Shown here: piece after piece, positions 13,659 to 24,723 of the stretch | Layout of the letters: every line of letters begins with the position of its first letter | How positions within the stretch are numbered: the first letter of the stretch is position 1 | Source: Mansonella perstans | Taxonomy: Eukaryota > Nematoda > Chromadorea > Rhabditida > Onchocercidae | Length of the DNA stretch: 64,000 nucleotides | Assembly: GCA_037074765.1 (NCBI GenBank) | Contig: JBAMDO010000156.1 | Location: 1 to 64,000, forward strand | Direction: 5' to 3' | Program-made: the position numbers and the translations under genes | Notes under the pieces: model-generated | What the model was told of the DNA's origin: nothing | The model's database searches: none | Seen by the model: only the letters and a program-made list of their open reading frames with translations

Positions 13659-15270
13659 ATGTTGAAATACGGTATACTGTTGGTATTAATTACAGTCGGT
13701 GTATACGGGGACTTATTGTCGGAAGTTGGTGATTTCTTTTTGCAGCATTTTACCGATGTCAAATCACTTTTTGCAAGTGATGAAAAAGTTAGTTTCGCGC
13801 TTCTTTTTTCCCTTTTCTTTCTTTGCCTGTTTTATTTGCCCTTTCTCTTTTCACATTGTTGAAATTGAAAACAAGTTTAGCCTTCAAAATCAATGAAGTA
13901 ACATCTACCATCGGCAACGCTATTACAGCATCCTGAAAGATTTTTGATAGGAAATGAAACAAATTGAAATTAAAAACTGAAAATAACAAATATAAGGGGA
14001 ACGTCTCTTAGCTCATTTTATAATATTCCGCTCAATATTATCATTGCTATGGATATAACCAAACTGTATTGAGAGAGTGACAAATTTTAAGCAATTACAA
14101 CAAAGCATGGATCGAGTGAAGAATTTATTGGTAACATTTCAAGAAAAAATGCCTATATTAAAACCGATTGCTGATGAAGCGCAGAAGGTGATACTGAATA
14201 AAATTGGTGGTTTACTTTCTCAATTCAACGATTACCAAAAAAATGTAAGTTATCTGAAAGAAAATTACCAGCTACAATTTATGTAATCTTGAAGACTAAT
14301 GGATATTTAATGAGGAGTGGAAACTCAGAAAAGAAATTTCAAACATAAATTTCCAGAAAAATGTTAGCCTTAAATCAAAAACTTGAATTTTCCGTATTAT
14401 TTGAAATTTTTTATGATAAATTTTTACGACAAAGTCCAACAGCTGTGTTAATAACTATATCAATAACAAGAAAGGGATCCCCGATAAACTGTTGCGGATG
14501 TAGTTTCCTACCTTCCTTCAAGATAATCTAACTTGCTTTTAGATTTACGCTCCAGAAATAACACTTCCGTTTTTAGGCTTACATGACGGTAATATCACTT
14601 AAATACTAAAGGAATATTTTTTTTTTGAAAAAAAAAGCTCATCAATGCTCCAAAAATCCTGGCTCGCTGTTCACCTCAGTTAACAAGGAGTAATAATTTG
14701 ACAAAATTTCTACTTCGAATAAGTTTGATGAGATTAGATAATGTATCACTACAATTAATTAATAACTTTGCAACCGTTTCTTTTCCCTCTAACAGTAAGA
14801 CTTTAATTTCTCTTTTTGCTCGAAATATTAGAAAATGCTATTTTCTAATAGTGAAAGAACGGGACAAAATAGTTCAGTCATTGATTGTCCAATTGCACAG
14901 CACGGTTAATACTTTCATGCTTATTATCATAGTTTCGGAAAAAAATTTATGATACCAATTGCCCAAGTCATTCTATACGATTGACAATTTTTTGATGAAA
15001 AGAAAATTGCTAAATATTTTTTATCACCTTTATCCTCGTGCTTTTTTTTTAAATCGTAAATTGCAGGTGTTTAACTCTAAAATGGACTTCAATCAGAAAG
15101 AGAATAACTGGGAGACTCTTCTCAAGAAGATTTTTGTTACTGAAGGTCTGAACAAACTTTTACCATTGCTGCAAAAAATAAATAGCGCACCTGCAAGCGC
15201 ACCTGCAACACTTGCAACCTACCTGCTCACAGTCACTGTCCCTCTCTTGATCACCGCTTTACGAGAGTAA
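13659..15270 (+). CDS. Small secreted helical protein, possible filarial antigen family
   Basis: Three exons, 13659-13787, 14092-14244 and 15067-15270, all in phase 0, encode 161 residues. The start MLKYGILLVLITVGVYG is a clear signal peptide with likely cleavage after Gly17. The mature part is amphipathic and helical (about residues 18-140) without cysteines and contains DEKQLQQSMDRVKNLL across the first junction. The C-terminus has Ala/Pro/Ser repeats (SAPASAPATL) and a hydrophobic stretch ATYLLTVTVPLLITA before RE-stop, which could be a membrane or GPI-anchor signal. Size and layout recall the small surface or secreted antigens of filarial worms (for example the Ov-103/MSA group), but this is a recollection and not a demonstrated match. 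The 822-base second intron could hide another exon. Function unknown. Confidence 0.75.
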
Positions 15271-15295
15271 GACTACAACTTCTATTCCTGTACGA

Positions 15296-15400
15296 AATTC
15301 CTTCTATTAACTGTACATTTTTTTCAAAATCCCCTCTATTAATTGTACGTTTTTTTTCAAAATTCCTTCTATTAACTGAACGTTTTTTTTTTTTTTTTTT
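15296..15400. repeat. Three tandem copies of a ~35-base unit
   Basis: The unit AAATTCCTTCTATTAACTGT, followed by ACRTTTTTTTTC, occurs three times with minor changes directly after the secreted-protein stop codon at 15270, so it probably lies in the 3' UTR. The last copy runs into an 18-base T tract. Confidence 0.7.
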
Positions 15401-17111
15401 CATTTCAAATCGTATTCATTGATTTTAGCGACGTCATATACCCATCTATTTTACATTAACCTAAATTTTCTTGTAGCCATTGCTAATCTCTTTCTCTTTC
15501 TGTCCTGTTTGTCGTAAATATCGCCATTAGATTGATTTGTCAGATTTATAAAGTATATTCAGATTTTTTAATAAACATTCTTAATTGAACATAGCAACAA
15601 CTCAATTCCTAAACAAACTGAACGTACAACTGCACAATGTTTGCGAGACATAAGCCACCTTTAGTGGAATATATCTACAAAGAAACACAGATTATCATAA
15701 AAAAATAATCACTTCTGAAATTCGATTCGTTGAAATGTGGGAATTTCATGGATTAATATTAAATAATTTATAAGCCAGTAATAATGATTACAGCGAATTT
15801 AAATATGCATTCATCCATTGACGAAAAGTATTGATTTCCTCACTGAAACCGTTTTTTTTTTTAGAAATCGAAATCTAACCTGATCTAGAAAGGCGACAAA
15901 GAATGAAATAACGAAGTTAAGATAAAGTGTTTCCTGATTACTGATGAAACCTTACTGAAAAAATTAAAATGAAAGAGTGAATGGCACAGAAGGGTCGATA
16001 AAAAAGAGAACTGATTTCAAAAATCCAAAATGCTCTTCCAGAAAAAAGCGAGCTCTAAAATGATTCATAATGCTTCCGGATTTCACAGAAAACAGTTGCA
16101 TACATTAAGTAATATAACGGAATGTACATAGCTTCCCAATCTTAACAAATAGGAGCCAGGATTATGCAATGAACATCCACATTTGGCACGAATCTAAAAC
16201 CTACGAAAAAACAAATATCTTACTTTCGTTCTAATGAAAAAAAAAAAAATGCATATATCAGAATCACAAGATAAAACTTAACGAAATGAACGAAAGTGTA
16301 TAACGAATGATCTGTGGATTTCCCAAGCAGACTGTTAAAAAAGAGGAAGAAAAAAATTAACAATCGAAATAGAGCAATCATTTGGAAATATAATATTAAT
16401 AATTACAGCGAGCACTACACAATCTTTACGAAGCTGAAAGCTAATTTTAAATGAGAACAATCTGATGAAGCTGATCCTAACTTAAATTGGTTTTAACTTC
16501 AAAGAGTTAGCCCCCTAAAAGCTGCTTGGAATTGTGAATAATCCAATAAGCTTTTCATAATCTTAGAACTTAGCCAACAATCGCAACGCTAAGAAACCAG
16601 GCAACTTCAACTTTACAATTGCTAAGTAGCGTGATTGACAATATCAACAAAAATAAAACTATTATAAAGTGTGAATTTATCACTGCACCATGTGAAAAAT
16701 GAAAGTTTACAACGAAATAAAAAAATTAACAAGCTCTTTTCAACGGTATTATCGATTCCATTATAACAAAATAATACAGATATTTTATAAGAAAATGGGC
16801 TACATTGCGAAGAAATACAGTTGTATCAACAGTAACTTAAAGTGAATTGCAGAAGTTATGCCGAACAACCGATGGTACCTTTCTTGAGAGGTTAAAGAAA
16901 GAAAGAACAGAAGGAGGACAATCATTCTTCCAACTTCCCTTTCATATAATAACAATTCGAAGATATAATGAACGGTGAAAGTTCTCTGTTGAAGATTGAA
17001 AGAAATGATTATCCGAGTGTAAGCCTTTGGTCATTAAAGCAATTACTGGCAAAACAAGTACGATAGGATGAAAAGCAGCTAATAAATTGATCCAATACGA
17101 TACACAAAACA
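15401..17111. other. Intergenic DNA between two convergent genes
   Basis: Separates the secreted-protein gene (+) from dystroglycan (-). It should contain both 3' UTRs. I see no exon-like sequence on either strand. Confidence 0.55.
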
Positions 17112-20100
17112 TTATGGCGGAACATAAGGTGGAGGTTGTCTCTGATTGGTGAATGCATTTCGAGGTCGCGGACTTGATGCAGCAGAAAGCGGTGGAGGCG
17201 GCTTGTAAAGAGGGTTCTCGTGCTGAGAAATGATCAGCGGTGGACGCTCTTCCTTAACCAACATCGGCGCCGATACCGTTGCTGTTTCATCTTCCTGTGG
17301 AATTTCTTCCGGAAATACTACTGGCAAACCTTTCGAAATGTACTCTGATTGAACTGAAAAAATTCCCTTCGAAAAAAATAATCGAAATAAAATCATATTA
17401 CGCCGATACCGAAGTCACCTGAAGAGTTGTTAGAGAAAAAAAACCTAGAGATCTTGACGGCAATATTGACAATCCAAACCTGCTTTTGCTTTCTTTCGTT
17501 TCATTAGACAGCAAAATAATACCAGTACAGCTAAGATAAATTTAAAAAACGCAATGACAGCAACTGGTAACCACAGTTGAAAAGATGAGGCATCATGATC
17601 CGGAGAAACAGTAGTTATGGATAACGAAACGTTCGCGGGAAGACGGGATGTTGGCACATCTTCGATACAAGATCCTGAATCAACAACAGCAATTAAAATT
17701 CCAACATACAAATTTCTAGAAGAAATAATACCCAACGATAAAGTAAAATTACAGGAAAATAGACTACTAAGGTTGTCGGAGCAAATGCTGCAGCGTCCTT
17801 CCACTCGTTTTGATAAAAATAAAAATAAGAAATGTTAAATCACCTCGGAACTCTAATTTCACATTCCGCACATGAAATCGACTATCCATTACTCGAACAA
17901 ATTCGGCTCGGATACGATCCCGCCTTCTAGTTAACATAACATGCTTAATTGCGTCAATTGCTTTTTTCTGACAATATTTATATGACAAAGAAGCATTTGA
18001 AAAGACGACGCGGGACTGCCGCCTCACACCATCAATAGCTTCAATTTTCCTGCAAAGATTCAAAAAAAAAACTTCTTACAAATGCTGCAAAATGAACAAG
18101 CATATTTTTTCATTTATAATACGTCCTTACCGAATAAGGAGTACAAAACTTATATAATACTGCTTCTTCAAAAACTGCCCTGAAAACCAACCTAATAACC
18201 AAATTTTTTGGGGACCGATCTCCTAACGAATTAGCCAACTTTTCCACAAATGCGCATAAAATATCCGGATCTTTCGCCAATCGTTCGGAACTATGATCGA
18301 CATTAAGAATAAATAAGTGATTAGTCGGTGGTTCGGGAATAACTGTTACTCGAAAAGGTGCAGATGTCATCTGTAAAAACCACAAATTTAATGACATGTC
18401 AGTGCTATAACAAAAATTCACATCAGATTACGAAATACAAAAATCCTTCATATATTTTTATTAGAATAACAGTGTAATTTACAACATACTTTTTTCATGT
18501 CACTAAAAGACTAAAACATGTCCCATATCCTTCCTGCCACTACACTACTTCAACTTGGCGCCCAGATGACCTGCTCACTATCCTCAGTGCAATTGAAAAA
18601 GAAACGTTTAACTTGCCTGATTTGCAGAATCTCGCGCTTCTAATCGAAATTCGAAATCTCCCGTATTCAATGAGACACCGTGTAAGACCTGCTTCTTTTT
18701 CCTATCTAACGTAAGCCAATTGTTATCGGCAACAATTGGGTGAACAGATAAAGTAAGTGAACGCGTATCTCCATCCTCCGCATCAATGAATGTTTCCCTC
18801 GGAATGGCATACTCGCACATTATACCCCTAAAATAGAAAAAAAAAAGGAAAACATTGGTTACCAGTAAAGCCAACCAGCAAAATTATATCAATTCAATTA
18901 TAATAAAGAACGTTCTGAAATAGTATCGAAAAGCACCTTCTACAAGTAAAAGCTTGAAGTGAATGTAGTCGCACCGGAGGTCTATCATCTTTTTCCGTAA
19001 AACGCGAAGAACGCGTTGTGGTTTTTGATGTTGTTGATTCAAAATTAATATATGGTTCATTCGTTGCAAAGCCTGACATCTGAGACATGAGACCAGTTCC
19101 GGCAATATGATTACGTTGTTTCCATGGTGATAACGTTCCTTTTCTCAGCTACAAAACTTGTGATTGACATAATTCGTCAAAACAGATTAATAAGTTGACT
19201 AGAGAGTGATAATCTCATCATAAACGACAAATCATTTTAGTTTACAAATCACTGATGCCCAACTAACACCTTTTCTAGTAAATCTTGAAAGTTACACTTG
19301 TAATGAATTGCAGTTACACTTGTGATGAATCCACCTATCGTAGAAACTTACCACTGAATCTTGAAAAATACACTGCAAAAATTTTTAACAGAACTCCTAG
19401 ATTCAGGAAGAAATCTTGAAAGTTAAGTATATTACCATCAAACAGTGCTGATCTACTTTTTTAAAACTTTAAATGAATTAAACTAATGTACACACAAACC
19501 TCCCAACCAAACAGTTTTTGCCGTGATGCCGCCAAAGCATCACTCTCATCGAACGTAAGCATCTTTTCCAGCACCTCAATAGCATTTTCATCAATTTCTT
19601 CGCAGGAAACTTTCCACATAATTGTCATGGAATCACTGTTCGGCTTATGCTGCATACCGGATTCTACAACTTCTGAGAGTCTTATTTCTTCCTTATACTT
19701 ATTCGAATAAACACGAAGCGAAGGGCTGAAAAACTAGCATCAGTTAATCGTGATAATTTCAAGTAATATCCTTAATAAATCCATGCTAGATGATGCTAAA
19801 TCACATTGAAAATATTAAAAGTTATAAACGCCAACCACGGTAAAATTTTTTCATAAAAAATTGATAAATAATGCCAGACAGTCTAATCTTTATAGAATCA
19901 TGTCAATACTGGAAGATATTCCGTGCTAGCTGCCCTACTAAATTCTCGAACTTCTAAAAATCTTCCGAAAAATATGAATTTTTTGTGGAAAGCTGAAAAA
20001 ACAATTTCATGCACGCGCTTAATTTTGCTTATTGACTTCTGCATCAAACAGAATTCTAGTTACCTGTTAATATTAAAAAATCTTGAAACGACATTAACAA

Positions 20101-20601
20101 GATGCAATTGATCAGCTATACTTTGATTGCTAAGCGGAGTATCAAATGCAATTTCCATCCACAATATATTCCTTTCGGCACCGCATGGATTTGTGACTTC
20201 TTCCTTGACGGAAATTTCCATCACGTCGTTCGTCTGACCATTCGTTATCCGCAAAAATGTTTTTCCAACATCATTATGTTGTGGTATACCTTGCAAAATG
20301 CTGAAAGAACAAAATGTTCTCCAATTCTTTTTGCTATTTGTTGAATTTGATATGAAATCTTACAAAAAAAAAAAAAAAAAAGAAAAAAAAAATAAAGAAA
20401 CTACCGTTCACTTTTTTTCCAAATTAGCCATGCTGGTAATTCCTCGCCAGATGCATCCTGGACATCAATTGTATTCGAATCAATTTGAAATGCATAGTGA
20501 AATGGTTGACCAACTACTAATTCCACTATTTCTGGTATTCGTGTTATTGTAATAGTTACATGTATAAGTAATACTAATATTATTGGCGTAAAATATTTCA
20601 T
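17112..20601 (-). CDS. dgn-1: Dystroglycan (alpha and beta chains), complete
   Basis: Transmembrane receptor linking laminin-containing matrix to the cytoskeleton. Nine exons on the minus strand: 20405-20601, 20064-20300, 19500-19725, 18937-19148, 18617-18827, 18192-18370, 17844-18049, 17480-17803 and 17112-17353, giving 677 residues. In order: signal peptide (MKYFTPIILVLLIHVTITIT); N-terminal cadherin-like domain (about 22-120); S6-like region ending LFGWE (about 155-220); a short Ser/Thr/Arg linker (about 221-290); second cadherin-like domain (about 292-370); SEA-like/beta region containing GDRSPKN and GSC; one membrane helix (about 566-589); KRKK; and a cytoplasmic tail with KGLPVVFPEE and the C-terminus PPPYVPP. 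That end matches the dystrophin/utrophin WW-binding PPxY motif of vertebrate beta-dystroglycan. The start is set by TTTTGCAG immediately before ATG. The intron after exon 5 uses a GC donor. Mammalian dystroglycan is about 895 residues; most of the difference is the mucin region. Confidence 0.93.
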
Positions 20602-20609
20602 CTGCAAAA
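20602..20609 (-). promoter_or_regulatory. Probable SL1 trans-splice acceptor of dystroglycan
   Basis: On the minus strand TTTTGCAG abuts the ATG of the signal peptide, with a long pyrimidine-poor/A-rich upstream stretch complementing the T tract at 20638-20678. A consensus nematode acceptor with no upstream in-frame exon is the usual sign of spliced-leader addition. A cis intron with a non-coding first exon is the alternative. Confidence 0.6.
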
Positions 20610-20634
20610 TTTTTGAGGCTATTTTTATTTCTCG

Positions 20635-20637
<3 letters not shown>

Positions 20638-20682
<45 letters not shown>

Positions 20683-22306
20683 CTTTGTATAAATGAGTAA
20701 TTCATGCTACGACGCATTCGAAAATATTACACAGTGTCCTAAATGCCATCATCTTTCGTTAATCCAGTAATTAGAAAAGTAAAAGAACGTTTACTCTCAT
20801 GATGGAACCGTTGTTAACAATTACTCATATTAGTGAGGCATGTTTTATTTTTCACCAATCAAGCATTTATATCATGGATCCGGAACTGTTTTTATATTTT
20901 TTATACTAAAAACAACTGTAAAAAATCCAACTGCTAAAAAGAAAGTTTGACAAACTTACCTCATCAACTGTCCTAATTGAGAAAGTGGAACAAAGTTCGG
21001 GTTTGCGGAACGAATAACTTTTATTATTATTCTATTTAGAAAACAGAATTTACCCTATTTGATAAGAAGGAACAACAAGTCTTGAATGAAAGATAATGGT
21101 GATATTTGTAACAGACAGTTTTACTCATCGCTCTAATTTCATCGCTAATTTAAAACACAAATATTGATATCAGTGAAATGTACTTAAAACTCAGCTATAT
21201 ATTGTTCCACCATCAGAAGTAACGTACAGATGATGGAAAATCCCCATAAAAGACTCTCAAATTGTGAGAAATGATCATTTTCCATTAAATGTTATTTGAA
21301 GATGATAAAGATCGATAAAATTTTAAAATATTTAAATTCGGACATTTAAATTGTAAAACAGCGTTTAAATTCATGAGACATCATGACTTGCTGAAAATTG
21401 CGAAAGAGTATGTAGTTTGAAGAATGCAGAAATATATGATTGTTATTGTGCTGTGCTTGTATGCGCATAGTAATCATGATAAGTAAAAAAGTTGCGTCAT
21501 TTGAAGAGACAGTAGAGAGTAATAAGATCTAGCAGATACAATAGAGAAAATAACCAAGAATAGCATTCTGTACGCATACAGCATTGTTGCGAAAGGTTTA
21601 GGCTCAAATCGCATGGTGGAGGCGCTTTTGTGAATATCAGGAAGTGAATGTTGTTACGTTATCCTTTCTGGTTTCCCTGATAATTTACCGGGTTTTTCTC
21701 GAGATTCTTTTTGGAATATTTTGATTGCAAATTTTAAAGAAAAGGAATAGGATAGTATGTAACTATCACCATCTACAGCAACTTTTGTAGAAAAAAATGA
21801 AATACATGTACGAAGTGAAAATAAAAGAGCAGATGACCTGTTTGGTAGGACGGTTTTTTGAAATAGGTTTTCAGGAAGAAACTTTCGAACAATTCGATAT
21901 GTCTCTTATCCTTTTTACTAGTTATTCATGATTAATAATTTATATGTCACTTTCCAAAAGTAGAGGATGGTGATATGGGAGTTTTTTTTTTTTTTCAGTT
22001 GGATCAGAAAATATAAATAAGTTTTGATAAGAATTGTATCCTATCAATTCGTATAATCTCAGGATTCGGAAAACGAATATATGGATGAAGAAGCAAAACC
22101 AATTCTGGTTTTGGTTCGGAAACCTGCAATGATATGTTGTTTTAGATACTGACAAATTAACCAAGCGATAAATTAGGCGTAGTACTATGAATATTTAGAA
22201 AACTCGTGAGGATTCTGGATTTTACTAAGATTTTTCAAGTGTGCATTTCTTTGAAGATGAACCATTTTAATGTAACAATTTGATAATCTTCTTTCATTTC
22301 TGTTTG
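20638..22306. other. Divergent intergenic region between dystroglycan and mitoferrin
   Basis: About 1.7 kb shared upstream DNA between head-to-head genes, starting with a long T tract. It should contain both promoters. No specific motif was identified and no exon is evident. Confidence 0.55.
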
Positions 22307-22313
22307 TTTGCAG
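22307..22313 (+). promoter_or_regulatory. Probable trans-splice acceptor of mitoferrin
   Basis: TTTGCAG follows a T-rich stretch (TTTCATTTCTGTTTGTTTGCAG) 18 bases before the start codon at 22332, fitting SL addition. The leader that follows begins with ATG AGG AAT TAG, a four-codon upstream frame. Confidence 0.6.
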
Positions 22314-22331
22314 ATGAGGAATTAGGAAGAG

Positions 22332-24094
22332 ATGGCGGATAGTTTGTGTATTCCAGTGGCATCGTGCAGATGGCCAGTGCATCTTTTCGCTGGATCGGTT
22401 GCCGGTCTTGTCGAACATTGTTTAATGTTTCCATTTGACTCCGTGAAAACTCGGTTGCAAAGTTTGTGTCCATGTCCAGAAACAAGATGTCCAACAGTAA
22501 TGCATAGTCTTTTGTCAATGGTGAAACGCGAAGGTGTGCTGCGATCATTGAAAGGAGTCAATGCTGTTGCACTTGGTACCATTCCGGCTCATGCTCTGTA
22601 TTATACGGTTTATGAAAAGTTGGTACTACTAGTATCTGAACTGAACTGTTAAGTTGTTCTCTGTAGCACTAACTGATGTCCAAACTATTCTATATTCTCC
22701 ACTCTCGGGAGAAGTGTGTACAGCTCATATTTTCCTTTCTTTTATTTTCTACCCTAAATTATAACAAAATTTTTCAAGCTTTTTATCGAAATTCTGAGGA
22801 TTCAAGCATAAGTTTTAACAATAATTTATGAAATCTTGCAGTTCCAAAGCTTATTTGTTAAATAATCCACGGGTATCTAGTTCTACGTCATATGCGATAT
22901 CCGGAGCGCTTGCTACTGCTGCCCATGATGCTGTTATGAATCCTGCTGAGGTATTCACCTCTTGTAAATTCTTTTTGATTTCTGGAAACTATTTAACTAG
23001 TGAATTGATTATGCAGGGTGGTTTAACGGCTGGCAAGTTGATTTTCATCTAAGAGGTTAATGTCCGCCTTTGGATTACATCATTGTTAGATGATACTGTT
23101 TTTGTTAACGGTGTATGTCTTCAGGTAGTGAAACAACGCATGCAAATGATGTTTAGTCCTTATGGTAATAGTTTGGAATGTATACGGTGTGTTTATATTC
23201 GAGAGGGTCTCATGGCTTTTTATCGTTCATATATTACGCAGCTGACATTGAATGTGCCCTATCAGTGCACGCATTTTATGATATATGAATATATGCAAAG
23301 CTTACTAAATCCACATCATAATTATAATCCTTCTTCCCATCTGCTTTCCGGAGGTATATTTTTATGTCTTATTTTACTAACGGTTGAATTTATTTTGGTT
23401 TTTTTTATCTTCAAAGGTTTCTCATATTTCCATTTTTATAGAAATGAAAACAATTTTCATATATTCTTTCTACTGTAATGTCATATACAGTCATGATTAA
23501 ATGGTTCATTTTAATATTATCGCATGTTATTTAGCGGCTTTTCAAAACTCTCTGCAGCAGATGCATGTTCATTCTGGTGACAGTTTCTTAAATCTTGTTA
23601 TCTTTTCCTTTCTTCAGAACTCCAGTTCCAAAACGATTTACAGGAATTGCCGGTGGGATAGCTGCAGCTATTACAACCCCTTTCGATTGTGTGAAGACTG
23701 TTCTGAATACACAACAGACACCCCGATTTAATACCACATATCGATTGCTCACTCAGAGTGGACATACAGCGTATTACAAGTATTACTTTAAAATTCCCGC
23801 TAAAAATGATTGTCATATTAAAGTTGAAACTGGTTTTTTTTCACAATACATCTTCATCCTGCTCCATGCTTTCTTGGATGGTTAACGCTTTCACCCATGT
23901 TTGGTTCCATTTGTATTTCTGTTTATGTAAATTTGCTTTATAGAGGACTTGCTGACGGGATCCGGACGATATATTATCTTCGAGGTACAAGTGGTTTTTT
24001 CCGTGGACTTCAGGCTCGAATAATATTCCAGGTTCCTTCTACAGCGCTTAGCTGGTCTGCGTATGAATTGTGCAAATATATGTTTTCTGTGTAA
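22332..24094 (+). CDS. mfn-1: Mitoferrin, mitochondrial iron carrier (SLC25A28/37 type)
   Basis: Inner-mitochondrial-membrane carrier that imports iron for heme and Fe-S cluster synthesis. Five exons, 22332-22618, 22842-22950, 23125-23353, 23644-23779 and 23944-24094, give 303 residues, a normal length for the SLC25 family. All three carrier repeats carry their signature: PFDSVKTR in repeat 1 (about residue 35), NPAEVVKQRMQ in repeat 2 (split between exons 2 and 3) and [13 protein letters not shown] in repeat 3 (exon 4). The GIAGGIAAA stretch before the third signature and NTQQTP after it fit mitoferrins better than other carriers. The exon 1 donor (AA before GTTGGT) and exon 4 start (after TTTACAG, giving SGGIAGG) were chosen by phase and family alignment. 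The start follows a likely trans-splice site by 18 bases. The gene is head-to-head with dystroglycan. Confidence 0.9.
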
Positions 24095-24723
24095 AGGGAT
24101 TCCAGTGTCTTATTCTTTCATGGATATGCCGAGTGTCTTTTTATTTCAGTTCAGCTAGTTTATGAGGTTCTTCTGGTTTCTTTATAGAGTTTCTCGTTTC
24201 CCGATAAGGTAGTTAAATGTCACAAAACTAATCTCGGTTTAGAATTCGTGGCACTTTTCCATAATTTAAATGCAGTTCCAAACTCTGTATCATTATTCAC
24301 TGGCGTTTTTGTGTTCATGAGACAATGGCGATTCATTCTTGGTCACTTTTATTTTTGCACTGGCCTGTTTGTTTATATTAAACTGGTATTAAAAGCTTGA
24401 ATTTGTGTTTGTATTCCAGATCAAAAGCCTGTTTTGGGCATATTTATCTAGCATACGTTTTCTTTCCTATAAAACATGAGAAATTTCCAACTTGCTTAAT
24501 TATTGCGAGCTAAAACGAAAAAGTTGGTTAGTTGTTGTTGTAGGATTTTGGAAGAATTTACTGGTGAATAAATTGAAAACGTGAAATTTTAGCGACATTA
24601 GCATCTGTTTGTAGTGATTCTTTAATGGAAGTAGGGGTTATGTATGTTTTTTCGGATTATGCTTTCGTAGCTACTTGTTTTATGCATGGATTCAATAAAT
24701 TATGCTTAATTACTACAGTGAAG

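Noticed and set aside
17445..17480. Dystroglycan ending at the TAG at 17445 with a GLDCQYCRQDL tail
   Set aside because: This is read-through past a good GTTTGG donor at 17479; splicing to 17353 restores the conserved cytoplasmic tail with the PPxY end.
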